Numbered from the stretch's first letter, positions 36,139-45,945 are shown. The stretch: 64,000 bases of DNA from Sphingomonas echinoides (GCF_029623395.1 NZ_JAPYKK010000007.1:62001-126000), one strand, 5' to 3'. A program made the numbers and translations. The notes: generated by a model from the sequence alone, not told the origin.

Positions 36139-38322
36139 TCAGATCGTCTTGCTGATCCCGAACAGGAACCCGCGGCGCGCGCCGAATTGCGGCGCCCCGA
36201 CCCCGACCCCGGACCCGTCGCGGATCTGATAGACATGGTCGCCGACGTTGATGATGTCCGCGCGGATCTCGATCCCCGGCCCGGCGAAATTGTGGCTCGC
36301 GGTCAGGTTGAACACCGCATAGGCGGGAAGCTTGCCGCCGTTCGGAACGTCGCCGTCGCGGCGCAGCCCCGAGCCGTAGATCATCGACCCGCCAAAGCGC
36401 GAATCGCGCAGGAAGCCCTGCTCGACCCGGTAGGACGCGCCCGCCGATCCGGTCCACGTCTGGTCATGATCGAGATAGATCGAGTTGGTCGTGATATACG
36501 CCAGGTCGGCCGGGTCGATGTTGAACTGCGACGAGACGATATTGCGGCCCTGCGCCTTGGCATAAGCGATGTTGCCGTACAGCGAGAGACCGTGCGCTGA
36601 GTAGCTGACGTTCCCCTCGACGCCCTTGATCGTGCCCCGCGCGTAGTTGAACGGCGTCAGGATGATCGGCGCGCCGAACTGCCCCTCGTCGAGCAGATTG
36701 TGCGATTTGCGATAGTATGCGTCGAGACCGACCGTGACGGCGGGGGTCAGCTTCCACTGGCCGCCGACGTCAAAATAGTCCTGCTTCTCGGCATAAGGCG
36801 TCGTCGCGAGCGGCGGATTGACGCCATCGTCGCCGGGCGCCTGCGCGCTCGTGCCGCGGTACAGCAGAACGCTGGTGGTCGCGACGTTGGTGAACGGCGG
36901 CGGCGAGAAATAGCGCGAATAGCCGGCGTGGAGCGCCAGCCCCGCGAGCGGGGTCAACACCGCGTTGACGCGCGGCGAGAAGGCGCTTTCGGACCGATAG
37001 CCGTTATAGGCATCGAACCGGCCGCCGAAGTTGACGACCAGCGGATCGGCGATCTTCCATTCGTCCTGCAGATACGCGCTGTAGGTCATCTCGGTCGCGG
37101 CGCCGTTGTCGATCACCGTGTCGGGCTCACCAAGCTGCGCGCCGGTCGGATCGAGCCGGAACAGCGCCGTCGACGTGCGGCTGTTGCTGCGATCGCGCGA
37201 GATGATGACGCCGCCGCGCAGCGTATGCGCCGGACTCAGCCGATACGCGCCCTCGACTTGCCCGCCGAAGGTGAAATCGCGCTTGAACGCGCGCTGCGCC
37301 AAGCCGTTGAACAACAGCTCGCCGACCACGTCGGGCGTGTAGCGCAGCGCCGAGTACCGCGCGAACAGCGACGCCTGCAGCGTCAGCGGACCCGCATCGT
37401 GCAACAGGCTGGCGAGCGCGAACGCGGTCTGCTCGTGCTGGCGCTCGTCGAGGTCGTCGCTCAGGAAATCGCTGACGCCGCCGACGCTGTAGCCCTTGTC
37501 GGGGCGCAGCCCGCGCGGGTTGGGAATCTGGTAGCTCTGGTCGGCATAGCCGCCGATCAGCGAGACGCGGTTGTTCGCATCCAGCGTGTGATCGAGATAG
37601 ACGAAGCCCTGATATTGATCGGTCTTGTCGTGGAGCGGGGTCCGCCCCGAATCGACCGGGTCGATCCCGTTGTTGCTGTGCTTGTAGCTGCCGGTGACGA
37701 AGTAATTCGTCTGCCCGGTCGATCCGCCATATTCGATGCTCGGCTGGATCGTGTCGTTGGTCCCGCCATAGATTTGCGCGACGCCGCTATTGTCGAAATG
37801 GTTCTTGGTCGTGATGTCGATGATGCCGGCGGTGCGCAGGCCGTATTGCGCGGGCAGCGCGCCGGTGCGCAGGTCGAACCGCTCGACGATGCGCGGGGAA
37901 AGCGTCTGGCCAAACACCGAGACGCCTTCGGGCAGGATCGTGCCGTTGATGCGATATTGCAGGTTGTTGTGGTCGTCGCGGACGTGGAACTGGCCGCCGC
38001 CATCCTGCACGACGCCGGGCAATTGCAGCAGGATCTGGTTGAGCGGCAAATTGTCGCCGCCGGGCAGCGCCTTGATCTGCGCGCTGGTGATCGAATAGGT
38101 CGTCGCGCCCAGGCTCGGCTGGATCGACGCGCGCGCCGCATCGAGGCGCCCGGTCACGATGATGTCGGGACCCGCGGACTTGGTCGCGCCGGTTTGCCCG
38201 GAAACGTCGCCGGCAGACTCGGCGGTCGCCGGCGTCACCGTGGGGGCGGGCTCGGCGGCGAAGGCGGCAACGGGAAAAACCAGGGACGCAGCGACGCTGC
38301 TCAACAGGAGATTTCGGAGCAT
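36139..38322 (-). CDS. TonB-dependent receptor, substrate unknown
   Basis: A 727-residue outer-membrane receptor. A signal peptide covers about residues 1-22 (LLLSSVAASLVFPVAAFAA). A plug domain follows: PDIIVTGRLDAARASI, YSITSAQIKALPGGDNLPLN, then LLQLPGVVQDGGGQFHVRD. The barrel closes with GARRGFLFGISKTI. The plug motif (NLPLNQILLQLPGV and RINGTILPEGVSVFGQTLSP) resembles receptors whose ligands are not siderophores, but the substrate cannot be assigned. The ATG at 38322 gives a good signal peptide. No transport partners are adjacent. Confidence 0.88.
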   Translation of the reverse strand: MLRNLLLSSVAASLVFPVAAFAAEPAPTVTPATAESAGDVSGQTGATKSAGPDIIVTGRLDAARASIQPSLGATTYSITSAQIKALPGGDNLPLNQILLQLPGVVQDGGGQFHVRDDHNNLQYRINGTILPEGVSVFGQTLSPRIVERFDLRTGALPAQYGLRTAGIIDITTKNHFDNSGVAQIYGGTNDTIQPSIEYGGSTGQTNYFVTGSYKHSNNGIDPVDSGRTPLHDKTDQYQGFVYLDHTLDANNRVSLIGGYADQSYQIPNPRGLRPDKGYSVGGVSDFLSDDLDERQHEQTAFALASLLHDAGPLTLQASLFARYSALRYTPDVVGELLFNGLAQRAFKRDFTFGGQVEGAYRLSPAHTLRGGVIISRDRSNSRTSTALFRLDPTGAQLGEPDTVIDNGAATEMTYSAYLQDEWKIADPLVVNFGGRFDAYNGYRSESAFSPRVNAVLTPLAGLALHAGYSRYFSPPPFTNVATTSVLLYRGTSAQAPGDDGVNPPLATTPYAEKQDYFDVGGQWKLTPAVTVGLDAYYRKSHNLLDEGQFGAPIILTPFNYARGTIKGVEGNVSYSAHGLSLYGNIAYAKAQGRNIVSSQFNIDPADLAYITTNSIYLDHDQTWTGSAGASYRVEQGFLRDSRFGGSMIYGSGLRRDGDVPNGGKLPAYAVFNLTASHNFAGPGIEIRADIINVGDHVYQIRDGSGVGVGAPQFGARRGFLFGISKTI

Positions 38323-38477
38323 TGGGGAGACGGCCTTTTCTAAGCACTTGGTCCTGTGCAGTGGCGACCCGTACATGTGATGAGATAAAGTATCAAGACC
38401 AGCACATCGTCTCCCGGAACGATTTGGTCCTGACCCTTTGTCACGGGCCTTCCGGGATGCTGCCGCCAGTATCCTTG

Positions 38478-38509
38478 CCCCGTGATGAACGGACCCCGTG
38501 ATGACCGGA
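38478..38509. repeat. 16-bp tandem duplication upstream of the TonB receptor gene
   Basis: Two adjacent units, CCCCGTGATGAACGGA (38478-38493) and CCCCGTGATGACCGGA (38494-38509), differ at one base. They lie about 155-185 nt upstream of the receptor start and just 3' of the small membrane protein gene. They could be a duplicated regulator site or simple slippage. Confidence 0.55.
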
Positions 38510-38525
38510 TGTTACGGTGCGTGGA

Positions 38526-38840
38526 TCAGCGCGTCCCGCGCCACGTCACGATCGCGGCAAGCGCAACCGACGCCGCGATCGCGACGATGGTCTCGCTGAT
38601 CGAGTGGCTGTTCCACGCCCACAGCTCCAGCCCGGCATAGCCCGGCATGTTCGCCCGGCGACCGCCGCCGAACTGTTCGATCCACTGATATTCGCGCTGG
38701 GTGATCTCGCGCATCACGCACACCGCGCTGCCTGCGAAACAGCCAATCCACACCGACGCGCGCGACGGTGCCCCGAGCGCACGGCCGATCCCCCAACACG
38801 CGAGCTGGATGCCGATCGCGACGGGAACATGCGCAAACAT
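38526..38840 (-). CDS. Small membrane protein, hypothetical
   Basis: A 104-residue protein with hydrophobic segments at about residues 5-22 (VPVAIGIQLACWGIGRAL), 29-43 (ASVWIGCFAGSAVCV) and 82-98 (ISETIVAIAASVALAAIV). No family is recognised. A REITQREYQWIEQFGGGRR segment in the middle is polar and charged. It lies 35 nt downstream of kdsA in the same direction and may be its operon partner. Confidence 0.6.
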   Translation of the reverse strand: MFAHVPVAIGIQLACWGIGRALGAPSRASVWIGCFAGSAVCVMREITQREYQWIEQFGGGRRANMPGYAGLELWAWNSHSISETIVAIAASVALAAIVTWRGTR

Positions 38841-38875
38841 GCCGGGTCAACGCCTGCCGGGATCGCGCTGTTGCT

Positions 38876-39724
38876 TCAGGACCGGGGCTCGAGCCCGGCC
38901 TGCTTGACCAGCGCATCGATCCCGACGAGCTGCTCGAGCAACGCCTCGAGCTTGTCCAAAGGCCAGCTATTGGGGCCATCGGACAGCGCCTGGTCGGGAT
39001 CGGGATGCGATTCGACGAACAGCCCCGAAATCCCCGCCGCCACCGCCGCGCGTGCCAGCACCGGTACGAATTCGCGCTGGCCGCCGGACCGATCGCCCTG
39101 CCCGCCCGGCAATTGCACCGAATGCGTCGCGTCGAACACCACCGGGCACCCGGTATCGCGCATGATCGCAAGGCTGCGCATGTCGGAGACGAGATTGTTG
39201 TAGCCGAAGCTCGCGCCGCGTTCGCACATCATGAAATTGTCGGTCGGCACACCGGCCGCCGCCGCCGCCGCGCGCGCCTTGTCCGCAACGTGCCGCATGT
39301 CGCCGGGGGCGAGGAACTGCCCCTTCTTGATGTTGACCGGCTTGCCGCACGCCGCGACCGCCGCGATGAAATCGGTCTGCCGCGCGAGGAACGCGGGGGT
39401 CTGCAACACGTCGACCACGTCCGCGACCATCTTGACCTGATCTTCGCTATGGACGTCGGTCAGGATCGGCAGGCCGGTTTCGGCGCGGACCTTCTCCAGG
39501 ATGCGGAGACCTTCCTCGATCCCGGGGCCGCGGAACGACGCGCCCGAACTGCGGTTCGCCTTGTCGAACGAGCTTTTGTAGATCAGCAGGACCCCCAGCC
39601 GGTCCGCGATCGCGCGAAGCTGCGTTGCGGTAGAGAGCGCAAACGATTCGCTTTCGATGACGCACGGGCCGACGATGAAGAAGAGCGGCTCGGTCGGACC
39701 GATTTCCCGTCCACACAGACGCAT
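38876..39724 (-). CDS. kdsA: 3-deoxy-8-phosphooctulonate synthase (Kdo-8-P synthase)
   Basis: A 282-residue enzyme condensing phosphoenolpyruvate with arabinose-5-phosphate to Kdo-8-phosphate. Family motifs are [16 protein letters not shown] near the N-terminus, [39 protein letters not shown] and [14 protein letters not shown]. The Cys in IVGPCVIE suggests the metal-dependent class. The ATG at 39724 has GGGA upstream. It is divergent from the kdsD-kdsB-kpsC operon across a 156-nt region that must hold both promoters. In a bacterium without conventional LPS, its Kdo probably serves the capsule linker. Confidence 0.95.
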   Translation of the reverse strand: MRLCGREIGPTEPLFFIVGPCVIESESFALSTATQLRAIADRLGVLLIYKSSFDKANRSSGASFRGPGIEEGLRILEKVRAETGLPILTDVHSEDQVKMVADVVDVLQTPAFLARQTDFIAAVAACGKPVNIKKGQFLAPGDMRHVADKARAAAAAAGVPTDNFMMCERGASFGYNNLVSDMRSLAIMRDTGCPVVFDATHSVQLPGGQGDRSGGQREFVPVLARAAVAAGISGLFVESHPDPDQALSDGPNSWPLDKLEALLEQLVGIDALVKQAGLEPRS

Positions 39725-39880
39725 TACGCTTTTTCCCTTGCCATGTGGGGAGCCTATCTCTCTACCACGGCACCTTGCCGCAGTGCGGCGATCTGTGCCG
39801 TCGTTTGGCTGGAAGTCAACGCGATAACACTTTAGTTGTAGGCCGACTCTTACCGTGTCGCCTGGAACTGCGAGGAACAT

Positions 39881-40876
39881 ATGCACGCAACCGCCGCTAA
39901 GGTCTTGGACGATTCGGGGCTGTTGTCCGCGCTTCGCACGACGCGGATCGAGATGGATGCGCTCCAATCGCTTTCCGAAGCGCTGCGGGTGGCCCCCCTC
40001 CGCGACAGTTTCCTGGAAGCCGTCGCAGCGCTTACCAGGCTTTCCGGTCGCCTGATCGTTACCGGCGTCGGCAAGAGCGGGCTGGTCGGTCGCAAGATCG
40101 CCGCGACGATGGCGTCCACCGGGACCCCGGCACTGTTCCTGCATTCCAGCGAGGCGAGCCACGGCGACCTCGGGATGATCAGCGTCGGTGACGTCGTGAT
40201 GGCGCTGAGCTGGTCGGGCGAAACCGCCGAACTCGGCGCGATCATCACCTACTGCCGTCGATTCGGCGTCAAGCTGATCGTCGCGACCGCACACCCGGAG
40301 AGCACCGCCGGGCGCGCCGCCGATATCTGCCTCGCGCTCCCGAAAGTGCGCGAGGCGTGCCCGAACGAACTCGCGCCGACCTCGTCGACCGTCGTCCAGT
40401 CGGTGCTGGGCGATGCGCTCGCGGTCGCGCTGACCGAGCAGCGCGGCTTCTCGCGGTCGGACTTTTTCGTGTTCCACCCGGGCGGGCGGCTCGGCGCGCA
40501 ACTGACCACCGTCGCGCAATTGATGGCCGAAACCAGCGAGGTCCCCATGGTCCGCCTGACCGCGACGCTGCTGGACGCGACGATGGAAATGAGCCGCAAG
40601 CGCTACGGCTGCACCGCGGTGGTCGACAATCACGACCATCTGGTCGGCGTCTTCACCGACGGCGATCTTCGACGGTCTTTCGCGAGCGAGCGGCTCGGCG
40701 ACAATATCGGCGAACACATGACGCCGACGCCGATCACCGTCACCCCCGATACGCTGACGTCGGATGCCCTGCGAATCCTCAACGACAATGCCGTTTCGGT
40801 GCTGTTCGTCTGTGAGGATTCGCGGCTGGTCGGCGTGATTCACCTCCACGACATCCTGCGGGCAGGCGTTGTCTGA
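39881..40876 (+). CDS. kdsD: Arabinose-5-phosphate isomerase (KpsF/GutQ family)
   Basis: A 331-residue enzyme converting ribulose-5-phosphate to arabinose-5-phosphate, the first step of Kdo synthesis. A SIS domain (about residues 45-180) has [36 protein letters not shown] and [11 protein letters not shown]. Two CBS domains follow (about 210-331, with [12 protein letters not shown]). Its location at the head of a capsule operon matches KpsF. It overlaps the kdsB TTG start by 8 nt. Confidence 0.94.
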   Translation: MHATAAKVLDDSGLLSALRTTRIEMDALQSLSEALRVAPLRDSFLEAVAALTRLSGRLIVTGVGKSGLVGRKIAATMASTGTPALFLHSSEASHGDLGMISVGDVVMALSWSGETAELGAIITYCRRFGVKLIVATAHPESTAGRAADICLALPKVREACPNELAPTSSTVVQSVLGDALAVALTEQRGFSRSDFFVFHPGGRLGAQLTTVAQLMAETSEVPMVRLTATLLDATMEMSRKRYGCTAVVDNHDHLVGVFTDGDLRRSFASERLGDNIGEHMTPTPITVTPDTLTSDALRILNDNAVSVLFVCEDSRLVGVIHLHDILRAGVV

Positions 40877-41708
40877 GCCCCCCGCCGACCTGGCTGCCGA
40901 CCTGATCGTCGTTCCGGCCCGGTTCGGGTCGAGCCGCCTTCCGGGCAAACCCTTGATCGACATCGCCGGGCGCACGCTGTTGTCGCGCGTCGTCGCGATC
41001 GCGCGGGAAGGCGCGGCGCGCGCGGGGAACGTCGACGTCGTCGTCGCGACCGACGATTCGCGGATCCTCGACCACGCGCAAAGCCTCGGCTGCGCGGCAG
41101 TGATGACCGATCCGGCGATTTCCTCGGGCTCGGGCCGGGCCTGGGCGGTCGCGCGCGACCGCGTCGTCGCCCCGCCGATCATCGTCAACCTCCAGGGGGA
41201 CGCACCATTCGTCCAGCCTGCGCTGATCGAGGCGCTGATCGCGGCCCTGCGCGGATCGTCCTGTTCGGTCGCCACCCCGGTGGTCCAGCTTCCCTGGCCA
41301 GCGCTCGATGCGATGCGCCAGCACAAGGCAGCGTCGCCGTTCAGCGGCACCACCTGCGCGCGTGGCGCCGACGGACGCGCCTTGTGGTTCTCGAAGGCGG
41401 TCATCCCCGCGATCCGCGACGAACAGCGATTGCGCGACACCGCCCCGCTGTCACCGGTGTTCCGCCACATCGGGCTGTACGCCTATCGATTCGACGCGCT
41501 GCGTCGGTTCGAGGCGACGCCGCCGACGCAATACGAGCAAATCGAAGGGCTCGAGCAACTCCGCTTCCTCGAGACGGGCGAGGCGATCCTGACCGTGGCG
41601 GCGGAGGCGATGCCGCACACCATGTCGGGGATCGACACGCCCGCCGACCTCGCGATGGCCGAGCGGTTGATCGCGGACCACGGCGAGCCGCAACTTTCAT
41701 GGGTCTGA
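40869..41708 (+). CDS. kdsB: 3-deoxy-manno-octulosonate cytidylyltransferase
   Basis: A 279-residue enzyme activating Kdo as CMP-Kdo for the capsule beta-Kdo transferases (KpsU role). The nucleotide-binding N-terminus is [32 protein letters not shown] and [19 protein letters not shown] are typical, and [15 protein letters not shown] is near residue 205. The first in-frame start is TTG at 40869, overlapping the kdsD stop. The 3' end overlaps the phosphatase gene by 10 nt. It is part of a tightly packed operon. Confidence 0.93.
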   Translation: MSEPPADLAADLIVVPARFGSSRLPGKPLIDIAGRTLLSRVVAIAREGAARAGNVDVVVATDDSRILDHAQSLGCAAVMTDPAISSGSGRAWAVARDRVVAPPIIVNLQGDAPFVQPALIEALIAALRGSSCSVATPVVQLPWPALDAMRQHKAASPFSGTTCARGADGRALWFSKAVIPAIRDEQRLRDTAPLSPVFRHIGLYAYRFDALRRFEATPPTQYEQIEGLEQLRFLETGEAILTVAAEAMPHTMSGIDTPADLAMAERLIADHGEPQLSWV

Positions 41709-42307
41709 GCGTCTTCATCGTCCGGCATGGCAACACCTTTGCAGCCGGAGAACCCGCGCGCCGGATCGGTGCGGCGACCGATCTTGCGCTCGTGGACAGC
41801 GGCGTCGTGCAGGCCGAAGCGCTGGGTCTTGCGTTCGCGCGGGGAGGAATCGGGTTTGATCGCGCGCTGGCCGCGCCGCTGCTGCGGACACGATCGACGA
41901 TCGGCGGAATCCTGGCGCAACAGCCCGCTGCGCTGCTGGTGGAGCCGGCGGACTGGCTGACCGAAATCGACCACGGGCCGGACGAAGCCAGGCTCGAGTC
42001 CGAGGTGATCGACCGGATCGGCGAACCTGCACTGGCGCGCTGGGACCATGCGGCGGAGGCGCCCGACGGCTGGATCGTCGATGCGGAACGCCGGATCGCG
42101 GGATGGCGAGACCTGTTCGCCACCGCTGAGGGCCATGTTCTGATCGTGACGAGCAATGGCGCGGCGCGGTTCGCGCTGCTGGCTGATCCGGCGCTTCAGC
42201 ACCAGGCGGCTTCGCTGCCGTCGCTCAAGCTGCGGACCGGCGCGTACGGCGTGATCGAACGCGACACGGACGGCCTTCGGCTGGCCGCTTGGGACGTGCG
42301 TCCATGA
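41699..42307 (+). CDS. Histidine phosphatase family protein, candidate Kdo-8-P phosphatase
   Basis: A 202-residue protein of the phosphoglycerate-mutase-like histidine phosphatase superfamily. The catalytic RHG motif is in VFIVRHGNTFAAGEPARRIG near residue 8. ALAAPLLRTRSTIGGI gives the second Arg region, and LIVTSNGAARFALL holds a Ser-Asn-Gly where the second catalytic His (SHG) usually lies, so one catalytic His may be missing. It overlaps kdsB by 10 nt and the kpsC start by 4 nt. Its position suggests Kdo-8-phosphate as substrate in place of KdsC, but this is inference; other sugar phosphates are equally possible. Confidence 0.8.
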   Translation: MGLSVFIVRHGNTFAAGEPARRIGAATDLALVDSGVVQAEALGLAFARGGIGFDRALAAPLLRTRSTIGGILAQQPAALLVEPADWLTEIDHGPDEARLESEVIDRIGEPALARWDHAAEAPDGWIVDAERRIAGWRDLFATAEGHVLIVTSNGAARFALLADPALQHQAASLPSLKLRTGAYGVIERDTDGLRLAAWDVRP

Positions 42308-43941
42308 CCACTCCCGCATTGCCCCCATTGCTGCGGGCGCCGCCCTTCCCCGGCGATACCGTGACGGTCACGCAGGAGGGCACGGCGCCGTCCCCGGACC
42401 TCGACGCCGATACGACCGACCGCCTGTTCGCGGAGATCCGCGCCGCGCGGGTCGGCGGATGTTTCTGGGGTACGCCAGCGCCGGCCCCGATCGCGGTCGT
42501 CCTGCGGACCCGCGAACCGCGCGAAGACGCAGCGGCCCGGGCGCTGCTCCCCGCCGCCGACCGCGCGACCGCGCAACGGGTCGCGCCGACCGCGCGTCGC
42601 GGCACGGTGCCGATCGATCCCTGGTCGCTCTTGACTGGCATGACCGCACTGGTCGCGCATGGCGACGACGACTGGGTCGCGCTGGCTGCCGTTGCCGGCG
42701 TGCGGGTGCATCTCCTGTCGGCGGGACGATTCGGCGCGCCTGGCGACGATGCCGACACGCTGCGCCGGACCGTCGCCCGGCATTTGGTGCAGACCCGCTA
42801 CCGCGATCCGTTCACGGGCGAGCCGAGCGATCTGACCGCGACCGTCGCGACGCTTCGCGATTGGCGGCTGACGTTCGCGGGGAACCGAAATATCGTCGCA
42901 GGATGCGGTTTTTCGTGGTGGAAACGGCATGAAATTGCGCGATTCCTGTACACACCTGAACACGATCTGCGCTTTTTCCGGTCCGAACGGCGAGCACTTG
43001 CCTATGCTGCGCGCGTCGGCGGGGCAGTTGCGATATGGCCCTCGCGGGTGTCCGCCGCAATGGTGGCGCAGGCCGCGGCGGATGCGATTCCGCTCGTCCG
43101 GGTCGAGGACGGGTTCGTCCGCTCGGTCGGGCTCGGCAGTAATCTCGTTCCACCCTCGTCGGTTGCGGTCGACTGGCGCGGGATTCACTACGACCCGAGC
43201 CGCGCGAGCGATCTCGAAACCCTGCTCGCCACCGCCGACTTCCCCCCCGAGATGCTCGCCCGCGCAGCGCGCTTACGCGACACGATCCTGGCGGCGGGCA
43301 TCAGCAAATATGGCAGCGATACAGTGCATTGCTTCCCGTCCCGCCAACCCGGACGCCGCTTGGTCCTCGTCCCCGGCCAGGTCGAGGACGACATGTCGGT
43401 GCGGCTCGGCGGGGATGGCCTCGCCAGCAACCTCGAATTGCTCCGCCGCACGCGCGAGCGCGAGCCCGACGCCGAAATCTGGTTCCGCCCGCATCCCGAC
43501 GTCACCGCCGGCCACCGCGTCGGCGCGGTCTCGGAAGCAGATGCGCTGCGTTATGCCGACCGCGTCGTCGTGGGCGGGGGGATGGCACCGCTGCTCGATC
43601 TCGTCGACGGCGTCCATGTGCTCACCTCGCTGACCGGGTTCGAGGCGTTGCTGCGCGGTCGCGACGTCACCTGCCACGGAACGCCCTTCTACGCCGGCTG
43701 GGGTGTCACCCGCGACCTCGGCCATGTCCCCGATCGCCGGGGGCGACCGCTGAGCGTGCTCGACCTGATCGCTGCGGTGCTGATCGCCTATCCACGCTAC
43801 CTCGATCCGGCGACGAGCTTGCCCTGTTCGCCTGAAGTCCTGATCGGGCGGATGGGACAAGGCGCCACGCACAACCGGCTCGGCTGGGTCAGCCGGTTGC
43901 GCCAGGCGCAAGGTCGCCTGATGGGAGCCAAGACGTCGTGA
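42304..43941 (+). CDS. Capsule beta-Kdo transferase, KpsC-like, shortened first domain
   Basis: A 545-residue KpsC-family protein. KpsC extends the poly-Kdo linker on a lipid acceptor at the cytoplasmic face, using CMP-Kdo. The C-terminal transferase domain is complete (about residues 195-545): NRNIVAGCGFSWWKRHEI, VRVEDGFVRSVGLG, FRPHPDVTAGH, SLTGFEALLRGRDVTCHGTP and FYAGWGVTRD. Residues 100-190 (DPWSLLTGMT to RYRDPFTGEPSD) look like only the back half of a first domain, so the usual two-domain protein (about 670 residues) is shortened. The ATG overlaps the phosphatase stop (ATGA). Confidence 0.85.
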   Translation: MTTPALPPLLRAPPFPGDTVTVTQEGTAPSPDLDADTTDRLFAEIRAARVGGCFWGTPAPAPIAVVLRTREPREDAAARALLPAADRATAQRVAPTARRGTVPIDPWSLLTGMTALVAHGDDDWVALAAVAGVRVHLLSAGRFGAPGDDADTLRRTVARHLVQTRYRDPFTGEPSDLTATVATLRDWRLTFAGNRNIVAGCGFSWWKRHEIARFLYTPEHDLRFFRSERRALAYAARVGGAVAIWPSRVSAAMVAQAAADAIPLVRVEDGFVRSVGLGSNLVPPSSVAVDWRGIHYDPSRASDLETLLATADFPPEMLARAARLRDTILAAGISKYGSDTVHCFPSRQPGRRLVLVPGQVEDDMSVRLGGDGLASNLELLRRTREREPDAEIWFRPHPDVTAGHRVGAVSEADALRYADRVVVGGGMAPLLDLVDGVHVLTSLTGFEALLRGRDVTCHGTPFYAGWGVTRDLGHVPDRRGRPLSVLDLIAAVLIAYPRYLDPATSLPCSPEVLIGRMGQGATHNRLGWVSRLRQAQGRLMGAKTS

Positions 43942-45131
43942 CGAATCGCGTGATTCTCGATCTCTCGCGCCTGATCTCTCGCGCACGTCACCACACCCCC
44001 TCGGGGGTGGATCGTGTGGAGATGGCTTATGCGCAAGGCTTGTCCGCATCGCTCGGAGACCGGCTCGATTTCGCCGCGGTGCATCCGCTCGCCGGCTACG
44101 GGCGGCTGTCGACGCAGACCGCGCTGCGCTATCTCGACTTGCTTGAACGGCGATGGGATTCGGAAGGCGGCGGGGTCGAGCAGCGCTCGCTGCGCGAGAC
44201 CGTGCCGCTGCTGATGACGCTGCTGCCCAAGCCGGGGCGCCCGACGCCCGGCAGCGTTTATGTCCAAGCCTCGCCGCACCACCTCACGCGCCCCGCGCTG
44301 GTCCAGCGGATCCTCGCGCGCGAACAGGCGCGGTTCCTGTGCCTGGTGCATGATCTTATTCCGATCGAATATCCCGAATATGCGCGCCCTGACGGCGCAC
44401 GCCTGCATCAGCGCCGGATCGAGACGATCGCCGCGCATGCCGATGGCGTGATCGTCAATTCGGCTGCGACCGGTGTCTCGATGCGCCCCTGGATCGAGCG
44501 GAGCGGACGCGATGTCGCGATCCACGTCGCGTTGCTTGGCACCCAGATCATGCCGACGCCGACCACGCCGTTACCGGTCCCGGAGGTTCCCTATTTCCTG
44601 TGCGTCGGCACGATCGAGCCGCGCAAGAACCATCTCCTGCTGCTCAACCTGTGGCGGACCTTCGCCGAGACGTTGCCGCAGGCGGCGATCCCACGGCTCG
44701 TCATCGTCGGTCGGCGGGGATGGGAAAACGAGCAGGTCATCGACATGCTCGAACGCTGTCCGGCGCTGCGTGGCCATGTCGAGGAGCGCAACGGCTGTTC
44801 GGACCAACACCTCGATGCGCTGCTGCGCGGCGCGCGTGCGCTGGTGCTGCCGTCCTTTGCGGAAGGGTATGGCATGCCGGTCGCGGAAGCGCTCGCCGTG
44901 GGAACGCCGGTCATTTGCAGCGACTTGCCGGCATTGCGCGAAGCCGGCGATACCGTGCCCGACTTTCTCGATCCGCTTGATGGTCCGGCGTGGCGCGCCA
45001 CGATCCTAGATCATTTCCACTGCGGACCGATGCGCGCTGCGCAAATGGAACGCCTACCCACGTATCGTGCGCCGAATTGGGAGCAGCATATCGCGATCGT
45101 CAACGCCGCGATCGACGGTCTGCAGCGCTGA
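43938..45131 (+). CDS. Family-4 glycosyltransferase
   Basis: A 397-residue GT-B retaining glycosyltransferase, probably cytoplasmic or membrane-associated and adding a capsule repeat or linker sugar. The N-terminal half ends near SRSG-type ILAREQARFLCLVHDLIP. The C-terminal donor domain has YFLCVGTIEPRKNHLLLLNL, GRRGWENEQVIDML, and the E-x7-E signature as LPSFAEGYGMPVAEALAVGT. The start is GTG at 43938, overlapping the kpsC stop (GTGA). It is the last gene of the kdsD-kdsB-phosphatase-kpsC operon. Confidence 0.9.
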   Translation: MTNRVILDLSRLISRARHHTPSGVDRVEMAYAQGLSASLGDRLDFAAVHPLAGYGRLSTQTALRYLDLLERRWDSEGGGVEQRSLRETVPLLMTLLPKPGRPTPGSVYVQASPHHLTRPALVQRILAREQARFLCLVHDLIPIEYPEYARPDGARLHQRRIETIAAHADGVIVNSAATGVSMRPWIERSGRDVAIHVALLGTQIMPTPTTPLPVPEVPYFLCVGTIEPRKNHLLLLNLWRTFAETLPQAAIPRLVIVGRRGWENEQVIDMLERCPALRGHVEERNGCSDQHLDALLRGARALVLPSFAEGYGMPVAEALAVGTPVICSDLPALREAGDTVPDFLDPLDGPAWRATILDHFHCGPMRAAQMERLPTYRAPNWEQHIAIVNAAIDGLQR

Positions 45132-45169
45132 TCCGACGGCCGTGGACCGGGACCGCCGGTCCCGGTCGG

Positions 45170-45784
45170 CTAGGCGCGCGTCTTCTTTTGGATATATGTC
45201 CCGAACATGCGGTCCCACACGATCGCGGTGATCGCGAAATTGCCTTCTTCCTTGGCATGATGATGCCGGATGTGATGCTTGCGCAAGGCGCCCAGGATCT
45301 TCCCGCGCATCGGCAGCTGATGGCACGCATAGTGCGTCACGTCATAGACCACATAGCCGATCCCGAAGCCCAGAAAGAGCACCGACCCCGGTTTGCCGAT
45401 CAGTTCGACGAACAGCAGCCAGACCGCGCATGAAATCACCACGCTGACGAGCGGCGGCATGATGTTGCGATAGGGATCCCCGGGCATGGAATGATGATTG
45501 CCATGCGCGATGAAGATCAGCTTCTGTCCCCATTCCGACTTGAACTTCAGGTGAAATATGAAGCGGTGCATGACATATTCGAACAGCGTCCAGATCAGCA
45601 CGCCCGCCGCGACGAGCGCGAGCGACACACCCACGCTCGCCACGCCCCAGCTCGCGTAGACCGCGACGCCGAGGAAGATTGTCCATGTCACCGCGAACGC
45701 CGCCGGCGAGATCACGGTGAAACGCTCCAGGAAATCGTTCTTGAAAAGCCGAATGCGGGGAACATCGGACCTGTAATTCATCAT
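45170..45784 (-). CDS. Fatty acid hydroxylase / sterol desaturase family membrane protein
   Basis: A 204-residue membrane di-iron protein of the FA_hydroxylase superfamily. Helices lie near residues 25-45, 50-70 and 120-145. The His-box pattern is visible: EYVMHRFIFH near residue 68, HGNHHSMPGDPYR near 95, THYACHQLP near 155, and KHHIRHHHAKEEGNFA near 170. Such enzymes hydroxylate fatty acyl chains, for instance in ceramide-type lipids. It lies inside the capsule locus, on the opposite strand. The ATG at 45784 has GAGG seven bases upstream. Confidence 0.85.
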   Translation of the reverse strand: MMNYRSDVPRIRLFKNDFLERFTVISPAAFAVTWTIFLGVAVYASWGVASVGVSLALVAAGVLIWTLFEYVMHRFIFHLKFKSEWGQKLIFIAHGNHHSMPGDPYRNIMPPLVSVVISCAVWLLFVELIGKPGSVLFLGFGIGYVVYDVTHYACHQLPMRGKILGALRKHHIRHHHAKEEGNFAITAIVWDRMFGTYIQKKTRA

Positions 45785-45945
45785 CGGCAGGCCTCGCAAA
45801 GTCCCAGTCCAGTACGCACATTTGGAGAGAGCTATGGTCAGACCGAGCCCCCTTCTGTCAACCCGCAAAGCGGCAAGGTGCTGCAATGCATCGATCAAGA
45901 CAGGAAGTGTGTTCCTTGTGTCACGCATGGCGATAGAAGCCAGGA

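Noticed and set aside
39725-41470. In-frame upstream extension of kdsA across kdsD and kdsB
   Set aside because: It would be antisense to two solid genes; the kdsA N-terminus at 39724 fits the family exactly.
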